Source: Panaeolus papilionaceus (Eukaryota; Basidiomycota; Agaricomycetes; Agaricales). Taken from it: 64,000 bases of DNA. Both the position numbers and the translations under genes were made by a program. Positions 1 through 11,830 of this stretch are shown here, piece after piece. The DNA lies in assembly GCA_015501605.1 (NCBI GenBank), contig JADNRZ010000011.1:124001-188000 (forward strand). Reading direction: 5' to 3'. The notes under the pieces are model-generated. The model saw nothing but the letters and a program-made list of their open reading frames with translations. It did no database searches and had not been told where the DNA came from. Each line of letters starts with the position of its first letter. The stretch's first letter is position 1.

Positions 1-1
1 A

Positions 2-1194
2 AGCGAATTCTTTTCTCTACTCTTACTGCTTTGGAACAGCCGGCTTGGGCCAGATTATGCTCTTCACCGCGCAGAGCTCAACTTCAGGTGTATTCAAACA
101 TTCAGCCACCTACCAAATCCAGAGTACCAGAAATTAATCGATCTCTGGTGGCGGAAATCGGCGCCGGAACCATCTCTCGCTGATGGTAGGTTTTCTTGCC
201 ATGGTTACGCTCTTCTTACTCATCATCCTCTACAGAATCTAAGCAATGGAGATCTTATCTTACAACCTTCCTGACAGCGCTGCAATCGACGCCAACTCTG
301 GACGAAGTTCAACGCCCCCTCGCATTTTCCCTTTTTTGGAAACTTGTCGCTACTCGCGTTCGGGCCAAAAGCACGCCTCCACCAGCTGTTCCGCAAGAGG
401 GTGGCCCTAATATCCCGAAGGACGACGATTATATTAGCCCTGCACAGTCTCTGTCGGTTGTTCAAGATTGCCTACGCGTCCTCACAACATGGCTACTCAA
501 GATACAGGCCTTACCAGACGACAAATACGACCCCATGGAAAGGAATCGTGTTCTACGTTTCGCCCTCCAGCCAATGTTCGACTACAACGTTTTCACTGTC
601 GATATTGCCAACTCGAACATTACCCAACGACCTTCCTCATTCCTCAATTTCCTTGATATCTTCCTCGATCCCAACAACAAACGTCTGAAGGATGGATGGG
701 ACGACGCGATTGAGCACGCATGGGCGGAGAAATGGGACGACTTCCTCATCGAGTCTAATCTTCATGTTCAATACTGTTCCCTAGCCAAAAACAAGAAAGC
801 GCTTCGCATCACCTCCGAACCTGGATCTATCTCTGAGGGCGGTCGCCCTTTCTCACCTGTAGAGACCCCTCGGACGATATCACCCGAATCTAATACTCAT
901 TTTCCCGATTTCACCCCCACACTCGAGGCGCATCCAGATGCACTGGAGGAAGTTATCACCCATGATCCTGGTGCTGGGAACCACGTTACATTCATGTCAC
1001 CTGTGTCGGATACCTCCCCTGGGGCTTATGTGAGCCCAATTCCGACTCGGCCACCTCAAGTACCTGCACCCCTTATTCAAGACGGCGGTCGCTTGATGGA
1101 GCTGCACCCACTCCTTGGTTCATCTGATTCTCCTAATCCATTCGATGACCGAGGTTCTGCAGACGCGTCGCAGAATCGTGGTTCGACGACATAG
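2..1194 (+). CDS. 3' part of an unrecognised protein-coding gene (5' end outside window)
   Basis: The reading frame is open from base 2, with a hydrophobic-to-helical start (LLLLLWNSRLG). It reaches a GT-AG intron at 186-235 and continues in phase to the TAG at 1192-1194. The spliced frame reads ..ADESKQWRSY.., so the ORF beginning inside that intron is not a real start. The visible part is about 380 residues. The first 220 or so are rich in W, L and charged residues and look like an alpha-helical fold. The last 130 are Pro/Ser/Thr-rich and low complexity (PFSPVETPRTIS, SPIPTRPPQVPAP), typical of a disordered tail. No domain or catalytic motif was recognised and no function is assigned. Confidence is high that it is coding and low on identity. 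Confidence 0.75.
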
Positions 1195-2801
1195 TATTTC
1201 CGTAAACAGTCATCGCCCTGTTCATCTTCGTAGCCCCTGATCATATGATATGATTTAGTGTGAACGTTAGGCAGCCTTCCCAACATAATTGAACACTACT
1301 TATTTTCGTCCATCCCTAATATATTTTTACCATCCAAACTTGTTGTGAACATATACCATTTTCGTCATCATACCCCAGATTGCGTTGTCATCGATTGAAT
1401 TCATTATTACATACTACCCGTCAAAACACCAAAGGTTTCTCAAGAACGTTCTTGTACCACACCGCTTCTACGAATAGTTTTCAGGGCTCACCAAACCCCA
1501 TAATTAATTACTGCGCAAGTCCCTCGTTTCGTGTGTTTCGTATTCTTGGAATTCGGCCATTTACCTCCCTGTTGATGAAGACAATGAACAGAAACCAGGC
1601 GTATACGATATCAAGTCCCTTGGACCCGCTGATAAGATGTTGCAGCCTCCCAAGATCAACAAGTGTAGGTACCCTTTGGATCGAAATCTACCCATGATAC
1701 AAGCACTACGATCGTGAAATAAGAAATAATATACCAACAATGTGTCGTTCTCTAACACCACAGATGGTGATGTGATTGTTCATTGCATGCGCGTTGCGAG
1801 TTGTACACCATTGACTTCTGTTCTGATACACGCCTACGGTTCTCTCACTGGTCAACCTCGTTCTTTCGACCCCAGAATTTCGCATTGGAATGCAAGACTC
1901 CACAGATCGCTATCATGGCTTCTCAGATACCTGACAGATGAAATATAGATGAAGAATGTTTAATTTGATTCGTGATCAATGTATCGGGTTCAGCCGACGA
2001 ATTTCAGTGCAGTATCGCGATGTCTTGTTCAAGCTTCGAGTGCTCGTTACGAGCCCATGCATATACACGTTGTGTCGGTCTGCTTTGCCTAACTCTTGCA
2101 AAGGCGTGTTTTCTACTCCGAGATCTTAAACCAATCAACCTTGAGGTTGAGCAGGATGAGGCATACAGATGACCATTTGACATTGATTTGACATCCCGAA
2201 TGCACCCTCGAGTAAGATTAATAGTGACTGCGGGCGCTGACAGCCTCGAAATGAATCTTCTTCTTGAAAACGGAACATTGCGAAGCATTTATGACCTGCG
2301 ATGATGCCATTGCGACGACGCTCCTATACTTATTATGGCGCAATAGACACGGAGACCTCACTTTATTCAGTTCTGTGAGAAATCAAGCAGCACTGATCAG
2401 ATGGAAAGGTGGAGCCTGACCTGGGCCTTTAATCACCGCCTTGTCGACTACAGGGTTTTTACGTTCGAATGTCGTTTTATACTTCCAAAATTCTAACAAC
2501 GACCGAATTTGAGGCTACTTAATTATGTACAGTTTGAATATACCATTTCCTCGGCACAAGGGACAAGAGATTCCGATAACGACTGATTACACAGACGAGA
2601 GTAGAGCAAAAATGTGCCCGAAAATTAGCAACGGAGATTCATTTCACCTAAAGCCTCAATGGGATAAGTGCCTTGACATGTCCTGTGAGTTTACCCTTCA
2701 GAAGAACCTTTCGAAAGGACCCTTGAAGGTGATGTCAGCTGCCCAATTGTCCGATTCCTTATAGAAAGATGAGCTCTTGCCATATTAGGGTATCCTAGAA
2801 A
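1195..2801. other. intergenic, no gene recognised
   Basis: Only short ORFs without family features, on both strands, in AT-rich sequence. It presumably holds the terminator of the upstream gene and the promoter of the tectonin gene. No repeat or RNA gene was seen. Confidence 0.5.
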
Positions 2802-2802
2802 G

Positions 2803-2809
2803 ATATAAA
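2803..2809 (+). promoter_or_regulatory. TATA box of the tectonin gene
   Basis: A TATAAAC-type box within AGATATAAACG. It lies 139 nt before the ATG at 2942, but a probable 5'UTR intron shortens the mature leader. Confidence 0.5.
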
Positions 2810-2862
2810 CGCTGAGGCTCGTTCCAGTTCGACCAACAACATCCTTCAGATCAACCACACAG

Positions 2863-2932
2863 GTCAGTAAATAGCCCTCTTATCGCTACTCAGCTCTCTG
2901 ACGCACTGCATTACTGTATCAGAACACCACAG
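2863..2932 (+). other. probable 5'UTR intron of the tectonin gene
   Basis: Donor GTCAGT follows CACAG at 2862. A CTGAC branch-like motif lies near 2898. Acceptors CAG at 2922 or 2932 precede the ATG at 2942. The coding region itself has no intron, so this would be the only one. Confidence 0.4.
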
Positions 2933-2941
2933 AATCTCAAA

Positions 2942-3622
2942 ATGCCCTGGAAAAACATTGCTGGTGCCCTCACGCGCATCGATTCCGGCTCCGTTACCAA
3001 CGTCTGGGGTGTGAACTCCAACGACGACATTTACCGCTACACTGGCGATGACAGCAACCCATGGGTTCAGATTCCAGGCAAGCTCAAGGACATTGGTGCT
3101 GCCTCTGACGGTACCGTCTGGGGCGTCAACGCCAACTCGGATATCTACCGCTACAACTGGACTACCAACCACTGGACTCAGATTAATGGTAAACTCGTCC
3201 GCATCTCCGCCGGCTCTCGAACCAATGTCTGGGGCGTCAACTCTGCTAATGATATTTACCGCTACACGGGAGATGACAGCAACCCCTGGGTTCAGATCCC
3301 TGGCAAGCTCGTCGACATTGGAGCTGGCGCCGATGGTACCGTTTGGGGTGTGAACGCAGCTGGGAACATCTATCGCTACACGGGCGACCAAGGATCGACT
3401 CACTGGGTCCAAATTCCAGGAGCCCTTAGCGCCATTTCCGTCGGTGATCGTACCAACGTTTGGGGTGTCAACAGCGGCGCCAACATCTATACCTTTACTG
3501 CCGACGATGCGAAGGCATGGGTCCAGATTGCAGGTGCATTGGTTGATATTGGCGCAGGTGCAGATGGTACCGTTTGGGGTGTCAACGCTGGAGGCAATAT
3601 TTACCGTTGGAACCGTGGATAA
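2942..3622 (+). CDS. tectonin-repeat (TECPR) beta-propeller lectin
   Basis: A 226-residue intronless protein made almost entirely of six tectonin repeats of about 37 residues. Each carries the signature TVWGVN or TNVWGVNS followed by (D/N)IYRY and WVQIPG(K/A)L. The length and repeat number match fungal tectonins such as Laccaria Tec2, a six-bladed propeller that binds O-methylated glycans of bacteria and nematodes (family knowledge). There is no signal peptide, as expected for a cytoplasmic defence lectin. The ATG is preceded by AAA and lies in the last leader exon. The ORF on the opposite strand (2864-3412) is a shadow of the repeats. A defence role is inferred from the family. Confidence 0.92.
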   Translation: MPWKNIAGALTRIDSGSVTNVWGVNSNDDIYRYTGDDSNPWVQIPGKLKDIGAASDGTVWGVNANSDIYRYNWTTNHWTQINGKLVRISAGSRTNVWGVNSANDIYRYTGDDSNPWVQIPGKLVDIGAGADGTVWGVNAAGNIYRYTGDQGSTHWVQIPGALSAISVGDRTNVWGVNSGANIYTFTADDAKAWVQIAGALVDIGAGADGTVWGVNAGGNIYRWNRG

Positions 3623-3639
3623 AGATCATGTAGTACGTG

Positions 3640-3914
3640 GTGATTCTGCTGATCATTTCCATGCTTACTCACCGAATCGGTGTTTAGGCATCTATCTTGA
3701 TTACGAAGGAATTTGTATTTTGTTGAGGAAATTGATGAATAGGAAATAGTAAAATGTAGTAGGGTGTAAATGCGTTCATTGTATAAAATTGTTTCTTTGG
3801 AAGCTTGAAGAGACATAAGCATGTGGGGACGAGTCGCTGATAAGGAGTCCGTGTTGCTTCGAACTGTGAAGCCAATTGAAAGCCCGAGTTTAATCCGAAA
3901 GTATTTGGTTATAT
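3640..3914. other. 3' flank of tectonin gene, no gene
   Basis: AT-rich sequence with only short shadow ORFs. It ends at the TA target site of the transposon. Confidence 0.4.
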
Positions 3915-3916
3915 TA

Positions 3917-3941
3917 CAGTCGACTCTGTCTTAACCGATAG
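3917..3941 (+). repeat. left terminal inverted repeat
   Basis: CAGTCGACTCTGTC, one variable base, then TAACCGATAG. It is preceded by TA. Confidence 0.9.
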
Positions 3942-4256
3942 CTGTGATAACCGATAACCTCCCATAAGCGATAGTTTCAGCTGGCTACCAACTTGGTTAC
4001 CAGGAAAATCGGCCCCATAACCGATAACTCTGTGATACTCGATAGCCCATAGGTGGTTGCCCCAAAATCCGATAGGTTTGATAGGGGGTATAGACTTATA
4101 TAGGGTCTCCGGGACCCTTGTAGACGTTCTGTAGACCTTTATGATGATGCGCCACCGCTTATTGCTAATCAGAATGTGTGGGGTGCTCAATAAATTAATA
4201 AACATTCTACAAATTTCTGCATTTTTCTAAATTTTGTTACCTGCTCACTGCTTACT

Positions 4257-4881
4257 ATGGTGTCAAAGGAAATCTCTGTTCTTCAGAAAGGCTACGCAAA
4301 ATTAGATGCAACACTGAAGGAGCGCCGAAATATTTTGTCTACCCGACTTCAGAATGGCGAAAGGCTTTCGGAAAAGGACAGTGACCGGCTGGATATTCCG
4401 TTCATATTGCCCTCTCATCCCTCCTGGCCGACAACTCTAGCTCTAGTCTTGATCCTGTGTCCAATGCGGAAGACGAACTGAATGGTGCACTGGATGATTT
4501 GGTGGAAATCGGGGTTGTGAAGAGAAAGAATGTTATGGACATCAACTCCCTTCTTATTCCTGAGGGTGAGGATGTCGAGGTGGGCGTGTCCATTCAAGAA
4601 ATCTACAACGATGTGATGGCTGCATTTGCCGCACGTGAGGCAGCAGGTGTTGACAGGTCAGATGACCTGGAAGATCCCGTTGAGCCAGAGCCGCTTCCCT
4701 CCATTAAAGAGGTATTGGATGCCATTTCTCTCATCAAGAGATTTATATCGATGCAAGATGATGAAGTTTCGAGGAAAACTGAAGCTTCCCTGGATAAATT
4801 AGCTGGCAGCTTCGTGTTCACTGGGGTCAAAACTTGAAATCCACCAAACTGACAGACTTCTTTAAACCTCAAGCACTCTAA
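4257..4881 (+). pseudogene. remnant of a Tigger/CENP-B-type transposase
   Basis: The first piece (4257 to about 4395) encodes a start-proximal segment (MVSKEISVLQ .. RLSEKDSDRLD) like the N-terminus of fungal Tigger-type transposases. It then shifts frame at about 4395-4420 into an acidic C-terminal segment (frame of 4457-4837) with PLPSIKEVLDAI and IKRFI. A second shift near 4835 opens the last residues KLTDFFKP before TAA at 4879-4881. The whole DDE catalytic core is absent. The acidic tail followed by a short PIP-like LTDFFKP end is what I recall for this family. It cannot encode an active enzyme. Confidence 0.7.
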
Positions 4882-5014
4882 TTAGTCTGTTATGTTCCTA
4901 ATAATTAAATATAATTTTTTACGATTTTTCTACAATTTTTAAGAGATTTTTTTTGTGATATCTGTCCTATCCGATAACCTCCCATAAGCGATAGATTTCG
5001 GTGACTCCCGAGAC

Positions 5015-5039
5015 CTATCGGTTATGACAGAGTCGACTG
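5015..5039 (-). repeat. right terminal inverted repeat
   Basis: Reverse complement of the left repeat with one mismatch. It is followed by TA. Confidence 0.9.
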
Positions 5040-5192
5040 TAGATTCTAACATTATTGGCCTTCTCCAGCTTAGATTAGTTACAAGTGTTTGTTAAATTCC
5101 TCTCTACTGCCATCAACGCCGTCGCTGTTGCAAGGGTTTGAACGCTGCGCATCGAATATCCATCAGGTCCACCCAAAGTCTACTCTCAATCA

Positions 5193-6687
5193 ATGATGAA
5201 TAATGATCCCGTATTTCCCCTCGAGATATTTCAGCTCATTGTTGCCCAACTAGCATCAGATGCAACACGACCTTGGGAAGCAGTGCGCGCCGACTTAAAT
5301 TCATGCTGTTTGGTGGCCAAATCTTTCGTCCAAATCGCCCGGGAGTTCATTTTCCAAGATATAACAACGGACAGCGTACCCGATGAAAATAAAAGAGCAC
5401 AAGACTTGGCATGGTTTCTCCAGAGCAACCCTCGATTGGTCGACCACGTTCAGAAACTCACCTTCAAATTCAGGGACCAAAGCCACTTTCGCAGAGAAAC
5501 TGAGCTCACGTCAGCCACAACAGTTTTTCCGCACTGCCCAAATGTCCAACATCTTGTAGTTGAAGCAAGCAACAGGCTGCCCTACTCCAAACTCCAGAGC
5601 CCAGGCTTCGATAATTTGCTGGATCACTACATATCTACGGGGTGTATTACCGAGGTCTCACTGTCTTGGATAGGCGATATACCGCTTCTCGTATTGCTCC
5701 AATATCCTTCTCTCAAATTCCTCTCTCTCCACGACTGCGCTCTCAGCATTCCCCCTATTCCCTTCGCTAAAAACCCCCTTCCTCATGGCAGTAGTCTCAT
5801 ACGCTTCCTCAGTACAGAAACTGAGGGGGGTTCAATATGCTATGTGCTGCGGTACTGCCAAAACATAGAGGAGATACTCATGCTAGACGGTCAAAGTGAT
5901 TACCAGCAACCAGAATCACAGCACCCACCCCCATTTGCATTTCCTCGACTTCGCAAGATCACGTCACATTCTATGTACGAGTGGGAGACCCTTCTGAAAA
6001 GCTCAGCTCTACCCGTATTCCCAGCAATAACAGACCTCAGACTGTCGGGAATCTGGGACACTGACTCTATTCGCTCAACGGCTCGCCATATACCGGCATT
6101 GGAAAATCTCACCATCGAAGGTTAGTTCCCATAATTTTTTTAATAATCGGAACAAGACAACAAACCTTCTATTAACAGGAGCAAATCACCGGTCTACTCA
6201 ATATTTGGGAGGTCTTTGGATTGCCGTTCGAGAACTCACCTTCTCCACTCGACACTCCCTCAAGACTTTTAGCGTAAAATGGTCGCTCGACATGGACTCC
6301 ATCATCAATTTCTTTCCCTTGTTATGTTCGGCTCTAGGCCCCCTCAAGAACAATAGTGTTCTCAACGAGTTAACCCTCGATCTGCAAATTGGGTATGAGG
6401 GGTTTACCTTGATACCAACAGCATTCGAACAATGGGGACAAGTTGATGGCTTGATATGGGGTGACGAAGATGACTTCCCAGCTTTGAAGCGGTTAAATCT
6501 GTTCATCAGATATGAGTTTGGCAGACTGCCACCGGTTTTGTCCCCAACAGGCGGGGACCCTCAACTCGAAGATTGGAGAATGCTGAACGAGCCGCTCAGA
6601 AAATGGAGAGTTCGGAAGGACGTAAGGTTTGAATCGAAAATATCAACCGTAGTATATGACACAGAGACCTTGGAGTGGCTTCACTAA
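5193..6687 (+). CDS. F-box/LRR-type protein
   Basis: CDS join(5193..6120, 6179..6687), 478 residues. The intron 6121-6178 starts GTTAGT and ends AACAG and keeps phase (GAA G|GA). The N-terminus (FPLEIFQLIVAQL, then a CCLVAKSF segment) matches the short F-box-like motif common in mushroom proteomes. The rest consists of imperfect leucine-rich segments (LVVEAS, FLSLHDC, EEILMLDG, LRLSG, LENLTIEG, LNELTLDL). Such proteins are expected to act as substrate receptors for SCF ubiquitin ligases, with substrates unknown. It is not closely similar to the four F-box paralogs further right. It lies 150 bp after the transposon. Confidence 0.75.
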
Positions 6688-6946
6688 ATTATTAAATGAG
6701 CAAAAAGTTTTCTGGCGAAAATATTTCTCTCCATCGCTCTGGGATAATCAGCTTGGCTGTCCTCCATAAACGTGTTATTCACAGTTTATTTGTCCCCGAT
6801 TCCAGTCTCCTTAAATCGAAGCTCACGATCGGTCTACATCCTTCGACCGGCGTCTTAGGACAGCGATGGAAAGGAAGGAGAAGACTACATTTTAATAAAA
6901 GCCAAGTTACACAGAATATCAATCTTCATCAGGGCTGGCGTCAATT

Positions 6947-9900
6947 TTACAACACGCTAACGATGAATCCCCTCTTCATCTCTCGCTGCACCTCAACCTG
7001 CACAACCTTATTCTTGTCGTCCCACTTCCACCCATCTCCCTCCTTTGCCGCTCTCAAATCAACAAGAACATTCCTCGGCTTCCTCTCGAAGCCCAGAACC
7101 TTCACTCTCGCAACCTTCACGCCCGCATCATACCCAAACTTGCCGCTCACAGTAAGTGTTCCAGCCCTATATGTCATCCTAACATCCGTCGTCTTCTGTT
7201 GCACCAACGAATCGCCGTCATCGATATAAAGCCTCCCATTTGCCTCTCCCTTCGCATTCGGCGCAACAACAAACTCGAAGTCCGTATTCCTCAACTCCTT
7301 CGTCGTCATCGCGCCCTTTTCTCTCAACGGCACCACACTGCCGCCCTTGATATGAAGCGGGATCTCCGTGAAGCTCACATTGCCGAATGTAACAGCGGCA
7401 GCGTTACCTTTGAGAGGAGCGAGGGTGTGGAAGTCGTAGAAGGTGTCCTTGGGGAAGTAAACATCGACCGAGGTGGCGTCGTCGCCTGTGACGGGGGACA
7501 CGAGAATAGCGTCGCCGTAGAAGAACTGGTGCTCAATACCATAGGTTTTGGTGTCTTTGGGATACTTGAACCAGAGAGGATGAAGGACAGGGGATCCGTC
7601 ACGCGAGGCTTGGTGGAAGGCGGTGTACATATAGTCGAGAAGGCGGTATCTGTGTTTATTTTAGTGGTGATAGAGGTGGGGTGAGTGGAAGTGTAATCAC
7701 CTGATGTCGATCGCGTGGCGTGCAGCCTCGGTGACAGATGGCCACTCGTAAAACTCCTGGCTGACATGACCTTCACCGTTATGCTATCAAAACGTCAACC
7801 GATATGAACCATTAAAAAAAAAATGCTGATACATACATTGCGCATGAATGGGTTGAAAGCACCCAAGGTCGCCCAACGAGCACACAGGTTCTCATTTGTA
7901 TCACCAGCTGCAAATGCCATCAGCACACATTTCCCAGATGATGTATCAAACGCAAATCACTCACCAAATCCACAAACATCACTACCAACCATCGGAACCT
8001 GATAGATACTCGCAAACGCCAACATGCCCGCAATGCTGAATCTATACTGCTCCCAATTGCTAACATTATCACCCAGCCACTTGCCAACCTTTGTGCCGGC
8101 ACCAGCAAAGGTCGAGCGCGTAATAATGAATGGACGACGGCCAGGCCTGCGTGCCAACATCGCATCATAGGTAGCCAAACTCATCATCGAGCCGTAAAGG
8201 TTGTGGACATCATATTCAACCAGCCCATTGTAGTGCTTGGCGTCAACAGCGGCGGTTTTAGAGGACAGGGCACCAGTGGGAGCAGCATTGTTGATGGCGT
8301 AGGGTGGATTGAGGATGTCACGTTCAGCGCGACGCGCGAGCTGTCCAGATTCGGCGGTGAAGATGGGGACGTCGGAGGCAGGGGGTGGACGTCTGCGTGG
8401 AGGAGGCATTTGTTGGTCGATGGCTTGTTGGAAGGGATCGTCGCATGGGAGGTCGCAGAACTAGAAAATTTCAATTGAGCACTTGATTAGTTGAACAGAA
8501 AGGGGAGTTTGACGTACGTTAGCAGGTTCATTCATGTCGATCCAAACACCGTCAATGTCAAGTCCAGCCTCAGGGCTATAGAATTCCTTGAACTCTTGAT
8601 TCCAGTATTCCGCAATGCGAGGGTGGAACCAGTCTAAATTAGGGTATCAGCATAACGATATTTTGAAAAGAAAAGGAAAATGACTGCACATACCAGGGTA
8701 AACACTAACACCTGGCCAAACAACACCAAGACTGTCACTGCCGTTGGCAGCCTTGAGCCAGATGTCCATTTCCACGCCCTTATGATAGGCTTCATAGTTC
8801 TCGTTGGGGGTATAAGCTACAGCAGGGTCGGTCATGACAACTAATCATCTGCGTGATTAGCACCTGAAGAAATGCAATGAGAATTTCCAAAAAATGTACT
8901 CACTGTAGTGCTGATCACGGTCATGAAGATACTTGACGATCTCGCGCATGCGGTTCATTGGGAAATACTCAGGATCGACGGTGAAGACTCTTCGGCGGTC
9001 CATGTAGTCTGAGAAGGGGTGATCAACGAATGAAGAATAAGCATTGGCTGAAGGCAGCATACCGATATCTGTCCACATGGTCTCCAATGGGATGTTTGCA
9101 GCGGCGTATTTGGAGATGACTCCAGCGACGTCGACGTAGTCTACGAGGAATCTTCAACACCAGAACATTCTCAGAAAAAAGTACACATACCATAGTAGCC
9201 AAATCGACATTGATGGAACCCAAACGACCAGTAAGGTTGCTCGGTTGGGAGGCCAGCCACCTGAGCGTACTGCCTCGCGAGCTCAGTTGGATCACTTGTG
9301 CTGCCAGCGAGGAAATAGAAGTCAAGAACGCCTCCAATCACGTTGTACTCCAGTGACGGTCCACCAGGTTCTCCATTCCTCAACTTGATGTCCATACCAT
9401 TGGAGTTCAACAAGAAGACACCATGACTTCCTGTGCTGCGATGTTCAAAGTAGACAGGGTGGTTGCCGTAAATGTTGGTATATGATGGGATACCATACGC
9501 GTCGCGAGACCACATAGTGAGGGTGGTGTTTTCGGTGGGAAGGCGGAAGGGGTTGGTGTGCTCGCCCAAGCCATAGATGTTGGCATTGTTGGGGAGGCTG
9601 GTTTTGACGCGGAGGAATTGAGGTTCAAAAATGATGGGGTGATCCTTGGTCGAGAATAAGACCTCGCGTGTGGATGTGCGGTAGATGGAGAAGGAGAAAG
9701 GTGAGGCGGTGTAGTCAAATTTGATAGACGAGGTGATGGAGTTGGTTGTAGGCGATGCCCCTGGTCGAGGGAAGACAGACTCCGGAATCTCGTAGCGGCC
9801 ATCAGCAGGATCGGTGATTTTGACGTGAATACGGTCCTCTGTCAAACCGGTCAGAGGTTAACATTGAAATAAAGAGGCAAAACTCACTGGTCTCATAGGT

Positions 9901-10128
9901 AACGTCAAGGTTGAGTTTCGGTATGTCGTCACCAAAGACGTTGCAAGGCTCAGCACCAAGGACTAGCTCTGCGCTCATCCCATTGAGACGCGTCTTAATC
10001 TTGGTTGCACGGTATCCAGGACAGGCATCTAGCACCTTTGGGTCGACCTCAGCTGCTGATCCAGTGAGGGCTGACTGCAATAAGACAGCCGCCATGACGA
10101 ACGCGCGAAGATTGGCAAGGGACCTCAT
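6947..10128 (-). CDS. secreted glycoside hydrolase family 31 alpha-glucosidase (copy 1)
   Basis: CDS complement(join(6947..7649, 7701..7783, 7837..7907, 7965..8460, 8518..8633, 8694..8840, 8904..9008, 9063..9140, 9191..9838, 9888..10128)), 895 residues. The N-terminus ([10 protein letters not shown] .. TGSAAEVD) is a signal peptide. GH31 marks are the catalytic nucleophile Asp in [10 protein letters not shown] (about residue 439) and the acid/base Asp in KWLGDN (about 576). [25 protein letters not shown] and the C-terminal beta-sandwich region are also present. Enzymes of this family release glucose from maltose and starch oligosaccharides outside the cell. All nine introns are 49-63 nt with GT-AG ends. 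A TATA box lies about 85 nt upstream. All exon lengths equal those of copy 2 at 16214-19437, so no truncation is visible. Confidence 0.95.
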
Positions 10129-10211
10129 TCGGTAGAAAGGAGGGGGTTAAATGAAGGGGTTGAAATATTTGTCGACCGAGAGGGCGATAAAGAAGGTGGG
10201 TGCTTCCATTC

Positions 10212-10219
10212 CTTTTATA
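10212..10219 (-). promoter_or_regulatory. TATA box of GH31 copy 1
   Basis: TATAAAAG on the minus strand, 84 nt upstream of the ATG at 10128. GH31 copy 2 has a TATA box at almost the same distance. Confidence 0.6.
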
Positions 10220-10618
10220 CTAGGTGGCTAGCGGGAATTCTATGGGCGATGATTAGAGTGGTTCAATGGGTGAACGTGCATGACGAAGCTTGGGGTCTCA
10301 CCTGATGTACTGCATAAATCGTTCCAAGAATCCAAGAGTGTATTGTTGATATCATTGAATCTGCTGTGGTTGTACACTTTAACGATTCAGTCAACAGCCA
10401 AATGAGTAGATGGTGGTGGTTTAAACATGTCCTGTCTCCGAAAATCATTGTGGCTGGCGACCTGTCCACGTGGGATAACCTCATATGGCAATTTTATCAA
10501 CGAAAAGACGCTTGGCAAACCTGAAAGCGCTCCAGTTCCAGTCCCATAGGTGTCATCTTTCAAACCTCTTCCGTGCGCGCGCACGGTAAAGGGTATGCCA
10601 TAACAAAGAATTATACAA

Positions 10619-10818
10619 TCAAAAAGTCATTAAAAGAAGTTTTGAATCAATTTTACATGTGACATGAGGATCATCAGACCTGAATAAGGCCACTTCAACT
10701 CCTTGAACGTCTGATTGAGGGTCCTTCTCCATCCCCAAATGAAGAAGCCGACCACAAACCATCGCTTCCAGTCCGAAGCATCGCACTGGTTCTTCCGTCG
10801 TCACGCGAACTCCACGTT
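10619..10818 (-). pseudogene. possible gene fragment, unrecognised
   Basis: A minus-strand frame reads RGVRVTTEEPVRCFGLEA, then VCGRLLHLGM, DVQGVEVALFRSDD and HVTCKID. The composition looks like real protein rather than random translation, but I see no partner exons and no start. It may be a decayed gene or one exon. No function is proposed. Confidence 0.25.
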
Positions 10819-11492
10819 TTTTAATCTTTGAGTCTACCCCAATGCTTCGAATGAGCTTGGCAGAGAGACTATATGTTGTATTCTAGGCATAAGCACCGCG
10901 ACCTCTCGTTTGGGTAAATATCTGCTATTCATCTCTTAAAGGGGGAGCATGAATTAGATATCTCGGACGCTTCATTGCAATCACTTGAAAATATACTTAT
11001 TGTGCTGACTTCTGTATCACCTGGAGTGGAAGAGAATCGCCCTGACCTTCCCCACATAAGAGTCTGTAAGAGTACATGGCTCAAATAAACGTGCAACCAG
11101 AATTCCGGGAACATCAGAGCCCGCCAAATGTCATCGAAACGGATTTGAATCCAAATTACAGAAAATGTAGATTCAGAGTCAGGACGCAAACCCCAAGCCC
11201 GCTTCGATGTTGCATCCAAAGTTCCCATATGCATGGGCTGGACCTCGTCGGCCATCCCGAAACCACCGTTCTTGTTGACTCAGCGGCTGATGTACAACCT
11301 ATGTCACGGGTCACGGTCTCGGGTAATTTTAGTACCTATAACCTCAGTGAAACTCTCTTTCAATCATCCTGCGGGTGCGAGCGACGACTTTGAGCGCTTA
11401 TCAGAGTTACATATATACATTTACTCATCACTTATCAGTTATTCTTGATTTTTCTGAGATTCACATTATTTCTTTGAGGGGCTCAAGAGCAT

Positions 11493-11830
11493 CAAAAAAA
11501 AAAAAAAAAGAGCGGATGAGTTAGCCAAGGAAGTAGCCGCAAGAGCAACACCACCCGCCGAACGGAGAGGACATGTCTAGATACCTACGCACAAAAACAC
11601 CTATCAACACGGAAGCCGAAAAAAGAGCGTACAACAAAGATCTGGAGAAGATGTGGAGCGAGAGGTGGAGACTGAACCACCAATAGGCGCATCGCATCCA
11701 TAGAGATGCCAAAATTCGAAGAGGCCACGGAATATTCCAGGACCGCTATGCGGGTCGTGGGCCTTATCCATGTCTTCTGGGGCGCCTTTCCGAGCTGGTA
11801 TTAATGCCAACGCTGCAGCACCCAATCACC
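11493..11830 (+). mobile_element. relic of a retrotransposon RNase H / C-terminal region
   Basis: After an A-run of about 16 at 11494-11509 one frame reads RADELAKEVAARATPPAERR. It changes frame near 11575 and reads YLRTKTPINTEAEKRAYNKD, then MWSERWRLNHQ. RADELAKEAA is the typical end of RNase HI in non-LTR retroelements, and the following basic W-rich segment matches the region behind it. No reverse transcriptase or ends are visible, so this is a short decayed fragment. Confidence 0.45.

Larger units (their letters stand above)
3917..5039 (+). mobile_element. internally deleted pogo/Tigger-like (Tc1/mariner superfamily) DNA transposon
   Basis: An 1123-bp element flanked by TA on both sides (3915-3916 and 5040-5041), the target duplication expected for Tc1/mariner/pogo elements. 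The ends are inverted repeats of 25 bp (3917-3941 and 5015-5039) that start CAGTCGACTCTGTC and differ at one position. Inside each end a 24-bp block (3951-3974 and 4971-4994) is repeated identically in direct orientation. Several CCGATA motifs lie between 3930 and 4080 and near 4970-5025, which are likely transposase binding sites. The interior keeps only N- and C-terminal pieces of a transposase, so the copy is non-autonomous. Confidence 0.88.

Noticed and set aside
1380..2288. several overlapping ORFs of 65-105 residues
   Set aside because: Both strands open at chance level in AT-rich intergenic sequence; no signal peptide, domain or splice context.
2864..3412. 182-residue minus-strand ORF
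   Set aside because: Antisense shadow of the tectonin repeats; its periodic composition mirrors the plus-strand repeats.
11029..11255. minus-strand ORF of 108 residues
   Set aside because: Random-looking composition, no splice partners and no recognised motif.
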